DNA of 64,000 bases from Pseudoduganella buxea (GCF_009720835.1 NZ_WNKZ01000015.1:1-64000); one strand, 5' to 3'; positions 1 to 7,965 are shown, numbered from the stretch's first letter. Notes: generated from the sequence alone by a model not told the origin. Made by a program: numbers and translations.

Positions 1-972
1 GGCAGCGAGGGCGGCCAGCGCGGCGCGCGCTTCGGCCACGGGCGCCGCCAGCGCAGCGGGCAGGTCTTCAAGGCGACCCGTGGCCAGCGCATCGGCCAGC
101 ACAGCATGCAGGGGCGCCACCAGCGCCGGCACGGGCGAGGCAGGATCGGCCCGGTGCAGCAGGCGGTGCAGGGTGTGGAAGGTGGTCAGCGCCGTCATGA
201 AGGCGCCGTTGAAGGCGTGCAACTGGCGGCTGTGGCCGCGCGCATGGCCCGTCTCGAAGAAGGCGGCGACGCGGCCCGATTCCAGCGCGGCGATATCGGC
301 GGCGAAGCGCAGGTGGGTCAACTCGGCCTGCTGCGGCGGCAGGCGCTGCTCCAGCACCTGGCGGCAGAACGCGAGGAAGCTTTCATAGCGGGCCTGCACG
401 GTGCGCCGCACGTTGCGGCTGTGGGGACGGGGGAACAGCACGTCGTGCACGACGGCGGCCACGATGACGCCCAGGCCCACTTCCGTGGCGCGCGTCACGG
501 CGGACGCGAACACGCCGGCCGGATGCTCCAGCGCGGGCACGGCGATCATGCAGGCCGTGTAACCGGCCAGCACGAAACTGTAGGATTGCTGGTTGCGGTG
601 CATCGCCGCGCCGGCCGTGCACAGGCCGACCCACAGGGCCAGCCCCGCCAGCAGCACGGGCGCCTGCTGGGGAAACAGGGCGATCAGCAGCAGCGCGGCG
701 GCGCAGCCGACGGCGGTGCCGAGCAGGCGGTAGAAGGCTTTTTCCAGCACCATCCCGGACGAGGGCAGGGCCAGGATGAAGGTAGTGGTCATCGCCGTGC
801 CGGGCGAATCGAGGCCGAGGCGAAAGGCGATCCACAGGGCCAGGAAGGCGGCGAAGGCGCTGCGGGCAACGAAGACCAGGCGTTCGCCGTCGCTGCGGGC
901 CCACAGGTGGAACTGCTGGCGCAGCCAGGGCGCGCCGGGTGCGTCGGATGATACGGTGCTGTGTGGGGCCAT
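1..972 (-). CDS. FUSC-family transporter (aromatic acid exporter type), C-terminus cut by window edge
   Basis: The frame stays open from an ATG at 972 to base 1 with no stop, so at least 324 residues are present and the C-terminus lies outside the window. The N-terminal part is strongly hydrophobic, with several closely spaced predicted membrane segments (roughly residues 30-170), followed by a soluble, Arg- and Leu-rich helical region. This is the layout of the fusaric-acid-resistance/AaeB (FUSC) family, inner-membrane proteins that export aromatic acids and similar compounds. It is the last gene of a minus-strand run with a MarR regulator 26 bp upstream and a NodT-type outer-membrane channel before that, which fits a regulated efflux system. 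A membrane-fusion partner is not in the window and may lie beyond base 1. The substrate is unknown. Confidence 0.8.
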   Translation of the reverse strand, partial: MAPHSTVSSDAPGAPWLRQQFHLWARSDGERLVFVARSAFAAFLALWIAFRLGLDSPGTAMTTTFILALPSSGMVLEKAFYRLLGTAVGCAAALLLIALFPQQAPVLLAGLALWVGLCTAGAAMHRNQQSYSFVLAGYTACMIAVPALEHPAGVFASAVTRATEVGLGVIVAAVVHDVLFPRPHSRNVRRTVQARYESFLAFCRQVLEQRLPPQQAELTHLRFAADIAALESGRVAAFFETGHARGHSRQLHAFNGAFMTALTTFHTLHRLLHRADPASPVPALVAPLHAVLADALATGRLEDLPAALAAPVAEARAALAALAA

Positions 973-998
973 GTCGTTCGGCCCCCAAGGGAGCCGCG

Positions 999-1493
999 TT
1001 AAGTGTTGTCCAGGTTTTCCAGCTGCCGCAGGAACAGGTTCTCCAGCAGGCGGATGTCTTCGGCCGAGAAGCCGTCGTAGGCGCGGGTGGTGCGCTGCCA
1101 CACCTCCGGCATCACCTGTTCGATCAGGGCGCGGCCGGCGTCGGTCAGCGAGATCATCACGCAGCGGCGGTCGCCCGGGCGGTTGCCCCGCACGACCAGG
1201 CCCTGCGATTCGAGGTCATTGCAGACCCGCGTCAGGTTGGCCGGTTTTTCCATGCACGCCTCGCCCAGGGTCGATGCCGTCGACGTCTCGTTGTCCGAGC
1301 CGTACAGCACGGCCAGCACCATGTAGCTGGCGTCGACCAGGTCGTATTTGCGCAGCGCCGCGTTCGACAGGTCCTTCATCCGTTTCTGCACGTGATACGT
1401 CATGCGCATCAGCCGCATCAAATCTTCCGGGAACGCCGGAATGCGGGATCGGATGTTTTTCAGGCGCTTGTTGGTCGCGTCAAAACTGCTCAT
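999..1493 (-). CDS. MarR-family transcriptional regulator
   Basis: A 164-residue protein with the winged-helix MarR layout: an N-terminal dimerisation helix, a recognition region around 'KPANLTRVCNDLESQGLV' and a wing with the hallmark 'RPGDRRCVMISLT' (D-R-R). Such regulators normally repress an adjacent efflux or catabolic operon and release DNA when bound by a phenolic ligand. It lies between the outer-membrane efflux lipoprotein and the FUSC pump, all on the minus strand, so it most likely controls its own operon. A candidate operator lies in the operon promoter near 3280-3291. The family call is firm; ligand and targets are inference. Confidence 0.88.
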   Translation of the reverse strand: MSSFDATNKRLKNIRSRIPAFPEDLMRLMRMTYHVQKRMKDLSNAALRKYDLVDASYMVLAVLYGSDNETSTASTLGEACMEKPANLTRVCNDLESQGLVVRGNRPGDRRCVMISLTDAGRALIEQVMPEVWQRTTRAYDGFSAEDIRLLENLFLRQLENLDNT

Positions 1494-1545
1494 CTACGCA
1501 CTCCTGTGCAAGGGAATCGAAAAATCCGATTGTACTAGGGGGTTG

Positions 1546-1582
1546 CACTAGGGGAAATGAATTTCCATTCCTCCCCCTAGTG
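1546..1582. promoter_or_regulatory. Inverted repeat across the efflux-gene stop codon
   Basis: Nine-base arms CACTAGGGG (1546-1554) and CCCCTAGTG (1574-1582) are perfect inverted repeats. They enclose the stop codon of the NodT-type gene (1548-1550). A further partial copy (ACTAGGGG) lies just upstream at about 1534-1541. There is no T-tract, so this is more likely an mRNA stem-loop or a protein-binding site than a terminator. It sits between the outer-membrane gene and marR. Confidence 0.45.
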
Positions 1583-2978
1583 CCGTCATCAGGCTGGCAT
1601 GGTTTTCCAGCCGCTCGCTGACCACCCGCAACAGTTGATCCTGTTCGTTCTGCAACACCAGTTTCGCCTGCAATACCCCGAGATAGTCCGTCATTCCTGC
1701 CTTGTAGGCCTGGTCGGCCAGCGTTTCGGCGCGGCGCGCCGTCGCCAAAGCCTGCTCGGCAAGCACTTGCTGCTGTTGCGCAGACTGTATCTTTGCTACC
1801 ACATTGGCAACATCGGCCAGGGCCTGGACGACGGTGGCGTTGTACTGTTCCACCGCTGCGTCGTAGGCCGCCGTGCGTGCGCCCAGCTGGCCGCGCAGCC
1901 GGCCGCCGTCGAAAATGGGCAGGCTCAAGGCCGGCGTCACCCCCATCGTCCGCGCCGAACCCTCGAGCAGGCGGGAAAAGCCGAACGACTGCAGGCCCGC
2001 GAAAGCGACGATGTTGATATTCGGGTAGAACGCGGCATGGGCTGCATCGATATCCTTGCCGGCCGCCTCGACGCGCCAGCGCTGGGCGGCGATATCCGGG
2101 CGGCGTCCCACCAGCTCGGCGGGCAGCGCGCTCGGCAGGGCGCCCATGGTCCGTAGTGCCGGCGCTGGCCGGGCGATCGCATCGCCGTCGCCCGGTCCCT
2201 TGCCGATCAGTGCCGCCAGCTGGTTGCGCAGCAGTGCGATCGATTCGCCGATCTGCTCGTGCTCGCGCCGTCCCGCCGGCAGTGTCGTTTCAATGGCCGC
2301 CACGTCGATCTCGTTGACGAGGCCCGCTTGACGCTTCTTGCGGGCGATCGCCAGGATCTGCTGGCGCCGTGCCAGGTTCTCGGCCACGCTGTCCTGCAAG
2401 GCGTGGCGGTACCACAGCTGTACGTAATTGCGCACGATGGCCGCCTGCAGCGCCAGCCGGGCCATCTGCGCTTCCGCTGCCGCCACATGGGCTTCGTCGA
2501 TGGCGGCGGCCAGCACGTCATGCTGGCGGCCCCACAGGTCCAGGTCGTAGGAGCCCGTCATCGTGGCAGAGTTGTACCACTGCCAGCTGCCCGCCAGCGG
2601 GGCGGGCGCGCTGCCGTGGGTGGGAAACAGCTCGCGCGTGCCGGACACGGTCCCATTCACCTGGGGCAGGGTGCCGGCACGGGCGACGCCGGCCAGCGCC
2701 TCGGCCTGGCGCACCCGCGCCTGGGCCACCTTCAAGGTCGGATTGTCCGCCAGCGCCGCAGCCATCAGGCGGTCCAGCTGGGGGTCGCCAAAGGCCTGCC
2801 ACCACGTGTCGCGGGGCCATTCGGCGGCGGGGTCGACAGCCGCCGTCACCGCCTTGCCCGCCGCCAGCGTGGACGGCGGCACGGGGTGCGACCGGGGCGC
2901 GATATGGCCCATGTCGGCACAGCCGGCCAGCGCCAGCGCGGCGGCCAGCACCGTCAGCGGAAGGCGCAGGCCCGGCAT
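1548..2978 (-). CDS. NodT/TolC-type outer-membrane efflux lipoprotein
   Basis: A 476-residue outer-membrane channel of an RND- or FUSC/EmrAB-type tripartite efflux system. The N-terminus has a lipoprotein signal peptide ending in 'LALAGC' (lipid-modified Cys near residue 20), then 'WWQAFGDPQLDRLM', typical of NodT-family factors. The two repeated coiled-coil/beta halves carry the usual signatures, such as 'RQAEALAGVARAGTLPQV' and 'ELVGRRPDIAAQRWRVEAA'. Length matches the family (about 460-500). Its ATG lies only 3 bp after the stop of the small DUF4148 gene, so the two are probably translationally coupled. MarR and FUSC genes follow on the same strand, suggesting one efflux operon. Confidence 0.93.
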   Translation of the reverse strand: MPGLRLPLTVLAAALALAGCADMGHIAPRSHPVPPSTLAAGKAVTAAVDPAAEWPRDTWWQAFGDPQLDRLMAAALADNPTLKVAQARVRQAEALAGVARAGTLPQVNGTVSGTRELFPTHGSAPAPLAGSWQWYNSATMTGSYDLDLWGRQHDVLAAAIDEAHVAAAEAQMARLALQAAIVRNYVQLWYRHALQDSVAENLARRQQILAIARKKRQAGLVNEIDVAAIETTLPAGRREHEQIGESIALLRNQLAALIGKGPGDGDAIARPAPALRTMGALPSALPAELVGRRPDIAAQRWRVEAAGKDIDAAHAAFYPNINIVAFAGLQSFGFSRLLEGSARTMGVTPALSLPIFDGGRLRGQLGARTAAYDAAVEQYNATVVQALADVANVVAKIQSAQQQQVLAEQALATARRAETLADQAYKAGMTDYLGVLQAKLVLQNEQDQLLRVVSERLENHASLMTALGGGMEIHFP

Positions 2979-2981
2979 GGT

Positions 2982-3248
2982 TTAGCGGGCTACCTGGTTG
3001 CGGGTACGGGCCACGTCCATGTCCGCTTCCGTTTCGATCATCGTGCCGTTCCTGCGGGCTTCGATGGCCTGGGCGCGCACTTCGGCACGGGTCAGCGGAC
3101 GGGCGACCTGCACGGCCTTGACAGTCGCGGCAGCAGCGGCCACAGGGGCGGCCGAAGCTGCGGCGGTGGTGCTGCTGTCTTCGGCGCCGAAGGCGGCACC
3201 GGCGGTGGCAAGGGCGAGGGCGGCAACGAGGTAGGAAGCGGTTTTCAT
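2982..3248 (-). CDS. DUF4148-like small secreted protein
   Basis: An 88-residue protein with a clear signal peptide ('MKTASYLVAALALATAGAAFGA', positively charged then hydrophobic, AxA cleavage). A short Ala-rich linker follows, then a charged tail beginning 'LTRAEVRAQAIEARRNG', the motif seen in the Burkholderiales DUF4148 family of exported proteins. The start at 3248 has a good Shine-Dalgarno (AAGGAG); an upstream extension has no support. The function of the family is unknown. The gene is the first of the efflux operon, with 3 bp to the NodT-type gene, which suggests a periplasmic accessory role or simply shared stress regulation. Confidence 0.8.
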   Translation of the reverse strand: MKTASYLVAALALATAGAAFGAEDSSTTAAASAAPVAAAAATVKAVQVARPLTRAEVRAQAIEARRNGTMIETEADMDVARTRNQVAR

Positions 3249-3275
3249 GGTGAACTCCTTGAGTGGTATGCAAGA

Positions 3276-3304
3276 AGTATATCCATGAATAGTACATTTA
3301 TGAA
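3276..3304 (-). promoter_or_regulatory. Predicted promoter and operator of the efflux operon
   Basis: On the minus strand TTCATA (3304-3299) and TATACT (3281-3276) are separated by 17 bp, a plausible sigma70 promoter about 28 bp upstream of the DUF4148 start. The near-perfect palindrome TATCCATGAATA (3280-3291, five of six pairs symmetric) lies inside the spacer, where a MarR-type repressor could block RNA polymerase. Promoter and operator are both predictions from sequence. Confidence 0.4.
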
Positions 3305-3343
3305 ATAGAATTTGCCAATGAAGCCGATAGGCATGCGTGATGA

Positions 3344-3384
3344 GTTGCCGGAAAAATGGGGTCTGTCCCCATTTTTCAGGCAAC
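3344..3384. repeat. Long hairpin around GGGGTCTGTCCCC
   Basis: GTTGCC plus GAAAAATGGGG (3344-3361) pairs with CCCCATTTTTC plus GGCAAC (3367-3384) around a TCTGT loop, with one mismatch in a stem of about 18 bp. It sits between the divergent DUF4148 and acidic-protein genes, so it is not an obvious terminator for either. The compact symmetric form suggests a dispersed palindromic intergenic (REP-like) element. Copy number elsewhere in the genome cannot be seen here. Confidence 0.6.
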
Positions 3385-3466
3385 ACGTGGGGTGCGACGT
3401 GTTACGGGGGCTTTTGTTAGAGTAATTGCAATGCCGCAGCCGCGGCGATGCAATCAGGAGGCAATC

Positions 3467-3874
3467 ATGAGCGGTACCAGCACACTCGATCCAGACAATT
3501 TCCCCACCGCGCCAGACCGCGTGCTCGGCCGTGGCCACGGCACCGGTGCCCTGGGGCCCAGCGACACGTCCGACTCGGGCAGCGACGTGCAGGGCGGCTC
3601 CGGCCTGGCCCAGCAGGTCGAGGATACCAACCTGGACTTGGGCACGAATGAAGATGACGACCTGGGCACGGCCAACGGCACGGCCGGCCCGGACCTGGGG
3701 GATGCCGACCTGGACAGCGATTCCGACGCGGGCGGCACGGGCGAACGGGCTGCCGCCGGGCGCGACACGACGGCGCCGGACGGGGCCGACATCAATGTCG
3801 ACCATATCGAAACCATCCCCTTCACGGGCGAGGATGGCGACCTGCTGGATGACGACGTCGAACGCGGCGTCTGA
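3467..3874 (+). CDS. Very acidic hypothetical protein
   Basis: A 135-residue protein starting at an ATG preceded by AGGAGG. It is extremely rich in Asp, Gly, Thr and Ala ('DLGDADLDSDSDAG', 'DLLDDDVERGV') with almost no Lys or Cys, and lacks a signal peptide or membrane segment. The composition predicts an intrinsically disordered, highly negatively charged soluble protein. I recognise no domain. It is monocistronic: hairpin and promoter region upstream, strong bidirectional terminator downstream. The Shine-Dalgarno and clean GC-skewed codon use support it being a real gene, but its function is unknown. Confidence 0.7.
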   Translation: MSGTSTLDPDNFPTAPDRVLGRGHGTGALGPSDTSDSGSDVQGGSGLAQQVEDTNLDLGTNEDDDLGTANGTAGPDLGDADLDSDSDAGGTGERAAAGRDTTAPDGADINVDHIETIPFTGEDGDLLDDDVERGV

Positions 3875-3888
3875 CAGGCCGGCTCGAT

Positions 3889-3926
3889 AAAAAAGCCGCG
3901 GCCCTTGACGGGGCCGCGGCTTTTTT
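3889..3926. terminator. Bidirectional rho-independent terminator
   Basis: GCCGCGGCCC (3895-3904) and GGGCCGCGGC (3911-3920) form a perfect 10-bp stem with a 6-nt loop. It is flanked by A6 on the left and T6 on the right, so it can end both the acidic-protein gene (+) and the convergent SDR gene (-). Confidence 0.92.
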
Positions 3927-3943
3927 CATGCCCGCGCCGGGTA

Positions 3944-4990
3944 TCAGTTGCGCGGTGCGTCGGCGTCGGCGCCGTCGCCCGTGCGGCTGGCGGACTTCGA
4001 CAGCATCCACGCGGCCATCAGCGCGCCGCCGCCCAGCAGGGCAATGCTGAGCGGTTTATAGCGCAGGCTGGCCTGGGTGTACGGCGAGGTTTCGTGGACG
4101 CCGTTCATGCCCTGGCGCTGGCGCAGTTCCTTGCTGGTGTCGGGCGAATACAGCGCATCCTTGCGGTTCGCGCGCTTGGGCTGATCGCTGCGCTGCTGGT
4201 TCCACAGCAGGGTCTCGCCCAGCTTGTCGAACAGGCGCGGGAAGTGGAAGCCGCCGACGGCGGAAACCTTCGACGCGGCGCCCACGGCCACGTCGCGCTT
4301 CTGGTGCTGGGCCGCGTACAGGATGGCCTCCGCCACCAGTTCGGGCGCGTAGATGGGCGCCGGCAGGCTGGGCTCCACGTCCATGTAATTCTTCGCGTGC
4401 TGGGCGAACATCGTGTCGATGCCGGCCGGCTTGATCAGGGTGACGGCAATGGGCAGCCCGTCCTTTTCCAGTTCCATCCGCAGCGAGTCCGTAAAGCCCT
4501 TGACGGCGTGCTTCGACGCCGCATACATGCCCTGCAGGGGCACGGAGACGTCGGACAGTTCGCTGCCCAGGTTGATCAGCGCGCCGCCTTGCTCCTTCAG
4601 GTGCTTGACCGCTTCCATCGAGCCGTTGACGACGCCCCAGAAATTGGTCTGGAACAGGCGGTGGTTATCCTCGTCGGACACTTCCTGCAGGCGGCCGTAG
4701 ATCGAGATGCCGGCATTATTGACCCACGTGTCGATGCGACCGAAGCGGGCAATGGCCGCCTTGGCCAGCGCCGCCACGTCGCTCTTGTCGCCCACGTCGG
4801 TGGGCACGACCAGCGCTTCCGTGCCGAACGATTGCAGTTCCTTTTCGAGCTGGTGCAGCGCATCCTCGGCGCGTGCCGCCAGCACCAGTTTCGCGCCCTG
4901 CGCGGCCGCCATGCGTGCCGTGGTCAGGCCGATGCCGCTGGTGGCGCCGGTAATGACGATGACCTGGTCCGATAGTTTTTTCAAGCGCAT
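3944..4990 (-). CDS. SDR-family oxidoreductase with C-terminal membrane anchor
   Basis: A 348-residue short-chain dehydrogenase. The start at 4990 (MRLKKLSDQV) has a GGAG just upstream; the longer open frame before it is not supported. The NAD(P)-binding glycine motif 'TGATSGIG' is at about residues 14-21, with 'NNAG' near 92 and the catalytic 'YAASK' near 158. After the SDR core (to about 250) there is a C-terminal extension with one hydrophobic segment ('PLSIALLGGGALMAAWML') near the end, so the enzyme is probably membrane-attached. The subfamily (SDR with a ~100-residue tail) is common in Proteobacteria and its substrate is unknown. It is convergent with the acidic-protein gene, with a shared terminator between. 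Confidence 0.87.
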   Translation of the reverse strand: MRLKKLSDQVIVITGATSGIGLTTARMAAAQGAKLVLAARAEDALHQLEKELQSFGTEALVVPTDVGDKSDVAALAKAAIARFGRIDTWVNNAGISIYGRLQEVSDEDNHRLFQTNFWGVVNGSMEAVKHLKEQGGALINLGSELSDVSVPLQGMYAASKHAVKGFTDSLRMELEKDGLPIAVTLIKPAGIDTMFAQHAKNYMDVEPSLPAPIYAPELVAEAILYAAQHQKRDVAVGAASKVSAVGGFHFPRLFDKLGETLLWNQQRSDQPKRANRKDALYSPDTSKELRQRQGMNGVHETSPYTQASLRYKPLSIALLGGGALMAAWMLSKSASRTGDGADADAPRN

Positions 4991-5067
4991 GCTGGACTCC
5001 TCTATGGTGGCAAATGTGCGCTGTATCGTACAGGCAGGGGCCGCGCGGCGTCGTACGCTTCCACCCG

Positions 5068-5985
5068 TCAACAGATTGGCGGCGGCTCGCCGGCGCCGGC
5101 CTGCGCCATCACTTCGGCCAGCCAGTCGGCCAGCACGCGCACGCGGGGCGACAGCTGCCGCTGGTGCGGGTACAGCACCGTCACGGGCAGCGCCGCCGGC
5201 GGCCATGCGGGCAGCACTTCGCGCAAGGTGCCGGCCGCCAGCAGCGCGGCGACCCGGTAACGGGGCATCTGTACCAGCCCTGCGCTGCCCAGGCAGCAGG
5301 CCAGGTAGGCCTCGCCCTCGCTGACGCTGACCTTGCCCGGCAGGGGCACGCTGCGCACGGTGCCATCGACGAGGAACTCGAAGGGCAGCATGCGGCCGCT
5401 GGCGGCGGCATACCAGTTGACGGCCTGGTGCCCATGCAAGTCCTCCAGCGTGGCCGGCGTACCGTGGCGGTCAAGGTAGGCGGCGCTGGCGCACGTTACT
5501 TGGGGCAAGGTGGCGACGCGGCGCCCGACCATGCTGGAGTCGCGCAGCGCGCCCACCCGCATGACGCAGTCGACACCTTCGGCCACCAGGTCGACAAAAC
5601 GGTCGCCCAGGCCGATTTCCAGTTCGATGTCGGGATAGCGGGCAAAGAACTCGTGCAGCCGGGGCAGCACGAACACCCTGCCGGCCGTGGAGAGATCCAC
5701 GCGCAGCTTGCCGCGCGGCGCCGCGCCGCCATGCCCGAAGGCGTTTTCCGTTTCGTCCACATCGGCCAGGATGCGCAGGCAGCGCTGGTAGTAGGCCTCG
5801 CCGTCCGACGTCGGCGTCACCTTGCGCGTGGTCCGGTGCAGCAAGCGCACGCCCAGCCGGGCTTCGAGCTGGCGGATCGCATGCGTGGCCGTGGCCGCCG
5901 GCAGTTTCAGGTCGTCGGCAGCGCGGGTAAACGCGCCCAGCTCGACGATCCGGGTGAACAGGCGCATGGCATCGAGTCGATCCAT
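5068..5985 (-). CDS. LysR-family transcriptional regulator
   Basis: A 305-residue LTTR. It begins 'MDRLDAMRLFTRIVELGAFT' with the winged helix-turn-helix in the first 60 residues ('LPAATATHAIRQLEARLGV') and 'LLHRTTRKVTPT' next. The C-terminal two-lobe effector domain includes 'GLGDRFVDLVAEGVDCVMRVG', typical of the CrgA/DmlR-like group. It is divergent from the SDR gene starting at 6085 with a 99-bp spacer, the classic arrangement for an LTTR controlling its neighbour. Effector unknown. Confidence 0.92.
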   Translation of the reverse strand: MDRLDAMRLFTRIVELGAFTRAADDLKLPAATATHAIRQLEARLGVRLLHRTTRKVTPTSDGEAYYQRCLRILADVDETENAFGHGGAAPRGKLRVDLSTAGRVFVLPRLHEFFARYPDIELEIGLGDRFVDLVAEGVDCVMRVGALRDSSMVGRRVATLPQVTCASAAYLDRHGTPATLEDLHGHQAVNWYAAASGRMLPFEFLVDGTVRSVPLPGKVSVSEGEAYLACCLGSAGLVQMPRYRVAALLAAGTLREVLPAWPPAALPVTVLYPHQRQLSPRVRVLADWLAEVMAQAGAGEPPPIC

Positions 5986-6084
5986 ATTATTGAGATTTAT
6001 TGAATAGTAAGGCTAACTCTACCCTGTTTATCCCAATCCATGCCGGTGCCATACTGCCTTATCGACAAACCACCGGAGAACACC
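5986..6084. promoter_or_regulatory. Divergent LysR/SDR control region
   Basis: The AT-rich segment at about 5986-6008 contains two ATTGA units in close succession, unlike the GC-rich surroundings, and could hold the LysR binding site (T-N11-A type) plus overlapping promoters. No single site is certain. Confidence 0.35.
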
Positions 6085-6828
6085 ATGCGCACTAACGAAC
6101 AACCAGTCGCCATCGTCACGGGCGCTTCGCGCGGCATCGGCGCCGCCATCGCACGGCGCCTGGCCGCCGACGGTCATGCCGTCGTTGTCAATTACGCGGG
6201 GCGCGCGGCCGATGCGCAGGCCGTCGTCGCCGCCATCGAAGGGGCGGGCGGCAGCGCCATCGCCGTGCAGGCCGACGTTGCCGACAGCGCTGCCGTCACG
6301 CGCCTGTTCGACGCCGCCATCGACCGCTTCGGCCGGATCGACGTTCTGGTCAATAACGCCGGCGTGACGCCGGCCGCCTTGCCTCACGTGGCCGACACGA
6401 GCGACGCCGACTTCGAACGGATGGTGGCGATCAATTTGAAGGGCACGTTCCACACCCTGCGCGCCGCCGCCACGCGAATGGCGCCTGGCGGGCGCATCGT
6501 CAACCTGTCCACCAGCGTCATCGGAATGGCGCTGCCGGGCTATGCCGTGTACGCGGCCACCAAGGCGGCGGTGGAGACCTTGACCAATATCGTCGCCAAG
6601 GAGTTGCGCGGCAAGGACATCCGCGTCAATGCCGTGGCGCCGGGACCGACGGCCACGGAGCTGTTCCTGGATGGAAAAACGCCCGAGCAGGTCGGGCGCC
6701 TGGCGCAGATGGCGCCATTGGAGCGGCTGGGCGAGCCGGAAGATATCGCCGCCGCCGTCGCGTTCCTGGCGCAGGCGGACGGCTGGGTCAACGGACAGAC
6801 CTTGCGGGCCAACGGCGGGATTGTCTGA
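6085..6828 (+). CDS. SDR-family oxidoreductase (FabG-like)
   Basis: A 247-residue short-chain dehydrogenase starting at an ATG preceded by GGAGAA. It carries 'TGASRGIG' (cofactor binding, about residues 12-19), 'NNAG', the catalytic Ser, 'YAATK' (Tyr/Lys), and 'PGPTATELF' near the C-terminus. The compact length and GC of 3-oxoacyl-ACP reductase-like SDRs are present, but the gene is not in a fatty-acid cluster, so it is more likely a detoxifying or secondary dehydrogenase under the divergent LysR regulator. Substrate unknown. It is convergent with the aldo/keto reductase gene. Confidence 0.9.
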   Translation: MRTNEQPVAIVTGASRGIGAAIARRLAADGHAVVVNYAGRAADAQAVVAAIEGAGGSAIAVQADVADSAAVTRLFDAAIDRFGRIDVLVNNAGVTPAALPHVADTSDADFERMVAINLKGTFHTLRAAATRMAPGGRIVNLSTSVIGMALPGYAVYAATKAAVETLTNIVAKELRGKDIRVNAVAPGPTATELFLDGKTPEQVGRLAQMAPLERLGEPEDIAAAVAFLAQADGWVNGQTLRANGGIV

Positions 6829-6834
6829 CTGGGC

Positions 6835-7878
6835 TCAGGCCTTGCTGCCCGACGACCCGGCCCACAGGTTCAAATGCCCCTCCTGCGCCTGGGCGTCGAT
6901 GGCGCGCAGTTCGTCGGCAGTGAACGCCAGGTTCTTCAGCGCGCCCACGTTCTCGCGGATCTGCGCGCTCGACGAGGCGCCGATCAGGGTGGACGTGATG
7001 CGCGGGTCGCGCAGCACCCAGGCCAGCGCCATCTGCGCCAGCGACTGGCCGCGCGCGGCGGCGATGTCGTTCAGCGCCCGCACCCGCGCCAGGTTTTCGT
7101 CCGACAGGTGCGAAGCCAGCAGCGAGCCGCCGCCGGGGCGGTTGACGCGGGCATCCTGCGGGATGCCGTTCAGGTACTTGTCCGACAGGATGCCTTGGGC
7201 AAGCGCCGTGAAGGTGATGCAGCCGATGCCTTCCTGGCCCAGGGTGTCGAGCAGGCCTTCCGTCTCGATCCACCGGTTCAGCATATTGTAGGAAGGCTGG
7301 TGGATCAGCAGCGGCACCTTCCACTCGGCCAGCAAGCGCTTGGCCTCGGCCGCTTTCTCGGCGGAGTAGGACGAGATGCCCACGTACAGGGCCTTGCCCT
7401 GCTGGACGGCGTGGGCCAGCGCGCCCATGGTTTCTTCCAGTGGCGTGTCCGGATCGAAGCGGTGCGAGTAGAAGATGTCGACGTACTCCAGGCCCATGCG
7501 CTTCAGGCTCTGGTCCAGGCTGGCCAGCACGTACTTGCGCGAGCCGCCGCCCTGGCCGTAGGGGCCGGGCCACATGTCCCAGCCGGCCTTGGTCGAGACG
7601 ATCAGTTCGTCGCGGTAGGGACGGAAATCGTCCTTGAACAGGCGGCCGAAATTGGTCTCCGCGCTGCCGTAGGGCGGGCCGTAGTTGTTGGCCAGGTCGA
7701 AGTGGGTAATGCCGTGGTCGAACGCCGTACGCAGCATGTCGCGCTGGGTGGCCAGCGACGTCGTGTCGCCGAAGTTGTGCCACAGCCCCAATGACATCAG
7801 GGGCAGTTTCAGGCCGCTGTGGCCGCAGGCGCGGTAGGGCATGTCGTCGTAGCGGTGGCGTGAGGCGGTATAGGTCAT
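6835..7878 (-). CDS. gpr: YghZ/GprA-type aldo/keto reductase (L-glyceraldehyde 3-phosphate reductase)
   Basis: A 347-residue AKR14 family enzyme that in E. coli (YghZ) reduces L-glyceraldehyde 3-phosphate and methylglyoxal with NADPH. Diagnostic stretches match that family closely: 'SLGLWHNFGD', 'ITHFDLANNYGPP', 'STKAGWDMWPGPYG', 'VDIFYSHR' and 'YLNGIPQDAR'. The catalytic tetrad Asp (DLANNYG), Tyr, Lys (STKAG) and His (YSHR) is intact. I chose the ATG at 7878 because it gives the E. coli length (346); a TTG at 7917 would add 13 residues and overlaps the sodB terminator. Likely role: aldehyde detoxification. Confidence 0.93.
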   Translation of the reverse strand: MTYTASRHRYDDMPYRACGHSGLKLPLMSLGLWHNFGDTTSLATQRDMLRTAFDHGITHFDLANNYGPPYGSAETNFGRLFKDDFRPYRDELIVSTKAGWDMWPGPYGQGGGSRKYVLASLDQSLKRMGLEYVDIFYSHRFDPDTPLEETMGALAHAVQQGKALYVGISSYSAEKAAEAKRLLAEWKVPLLIHQPSYNMLNRWIETEGLLDTLGQEGIGCITFTALAQGILSDKYLNGIPQDARVNRPGGGSLLASHLSDENLARVRALNDIAAARGQSLAQMALAWVLRDPRITSTLIGASSSAQIRENVGALKNLAFTADELRAIDAQAQEGHLNLWAGSSGSKA

Positions 7879-7918
7879 GGCGTCGTACGTGGTGGGGAAG
7901 GGCTGATTATCGGACAAA

Positions 7919-7947
7919 TAAAAAAAGCCCGCCGGGGCGAGCTTTTC
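7919..7947 (-). terminator. Rho-independent terminator of sodB
   Basis: Read on the minus strand, AAGCTCGCC and GGCGGGCTT form a stem with one G-T type mismatch, followed by seven T. It lies about 20 bp after the sodB stop, immediately upstream of the aldo/keto reductase start. Confidence 0.85.
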
Positions 7948-7965
7948 AGGCGAACGGCAGGCGCT

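Noticed and set aside
106-951. Long plus-strand open frame opposite the FUSC gene
   Set aside because: Its composition (His/Gly/Arg/Gln-rich, no motif) is typical of an antisense frame in GC-rich DNA; the minus-strand frame shows clear FUSC membrane segments.
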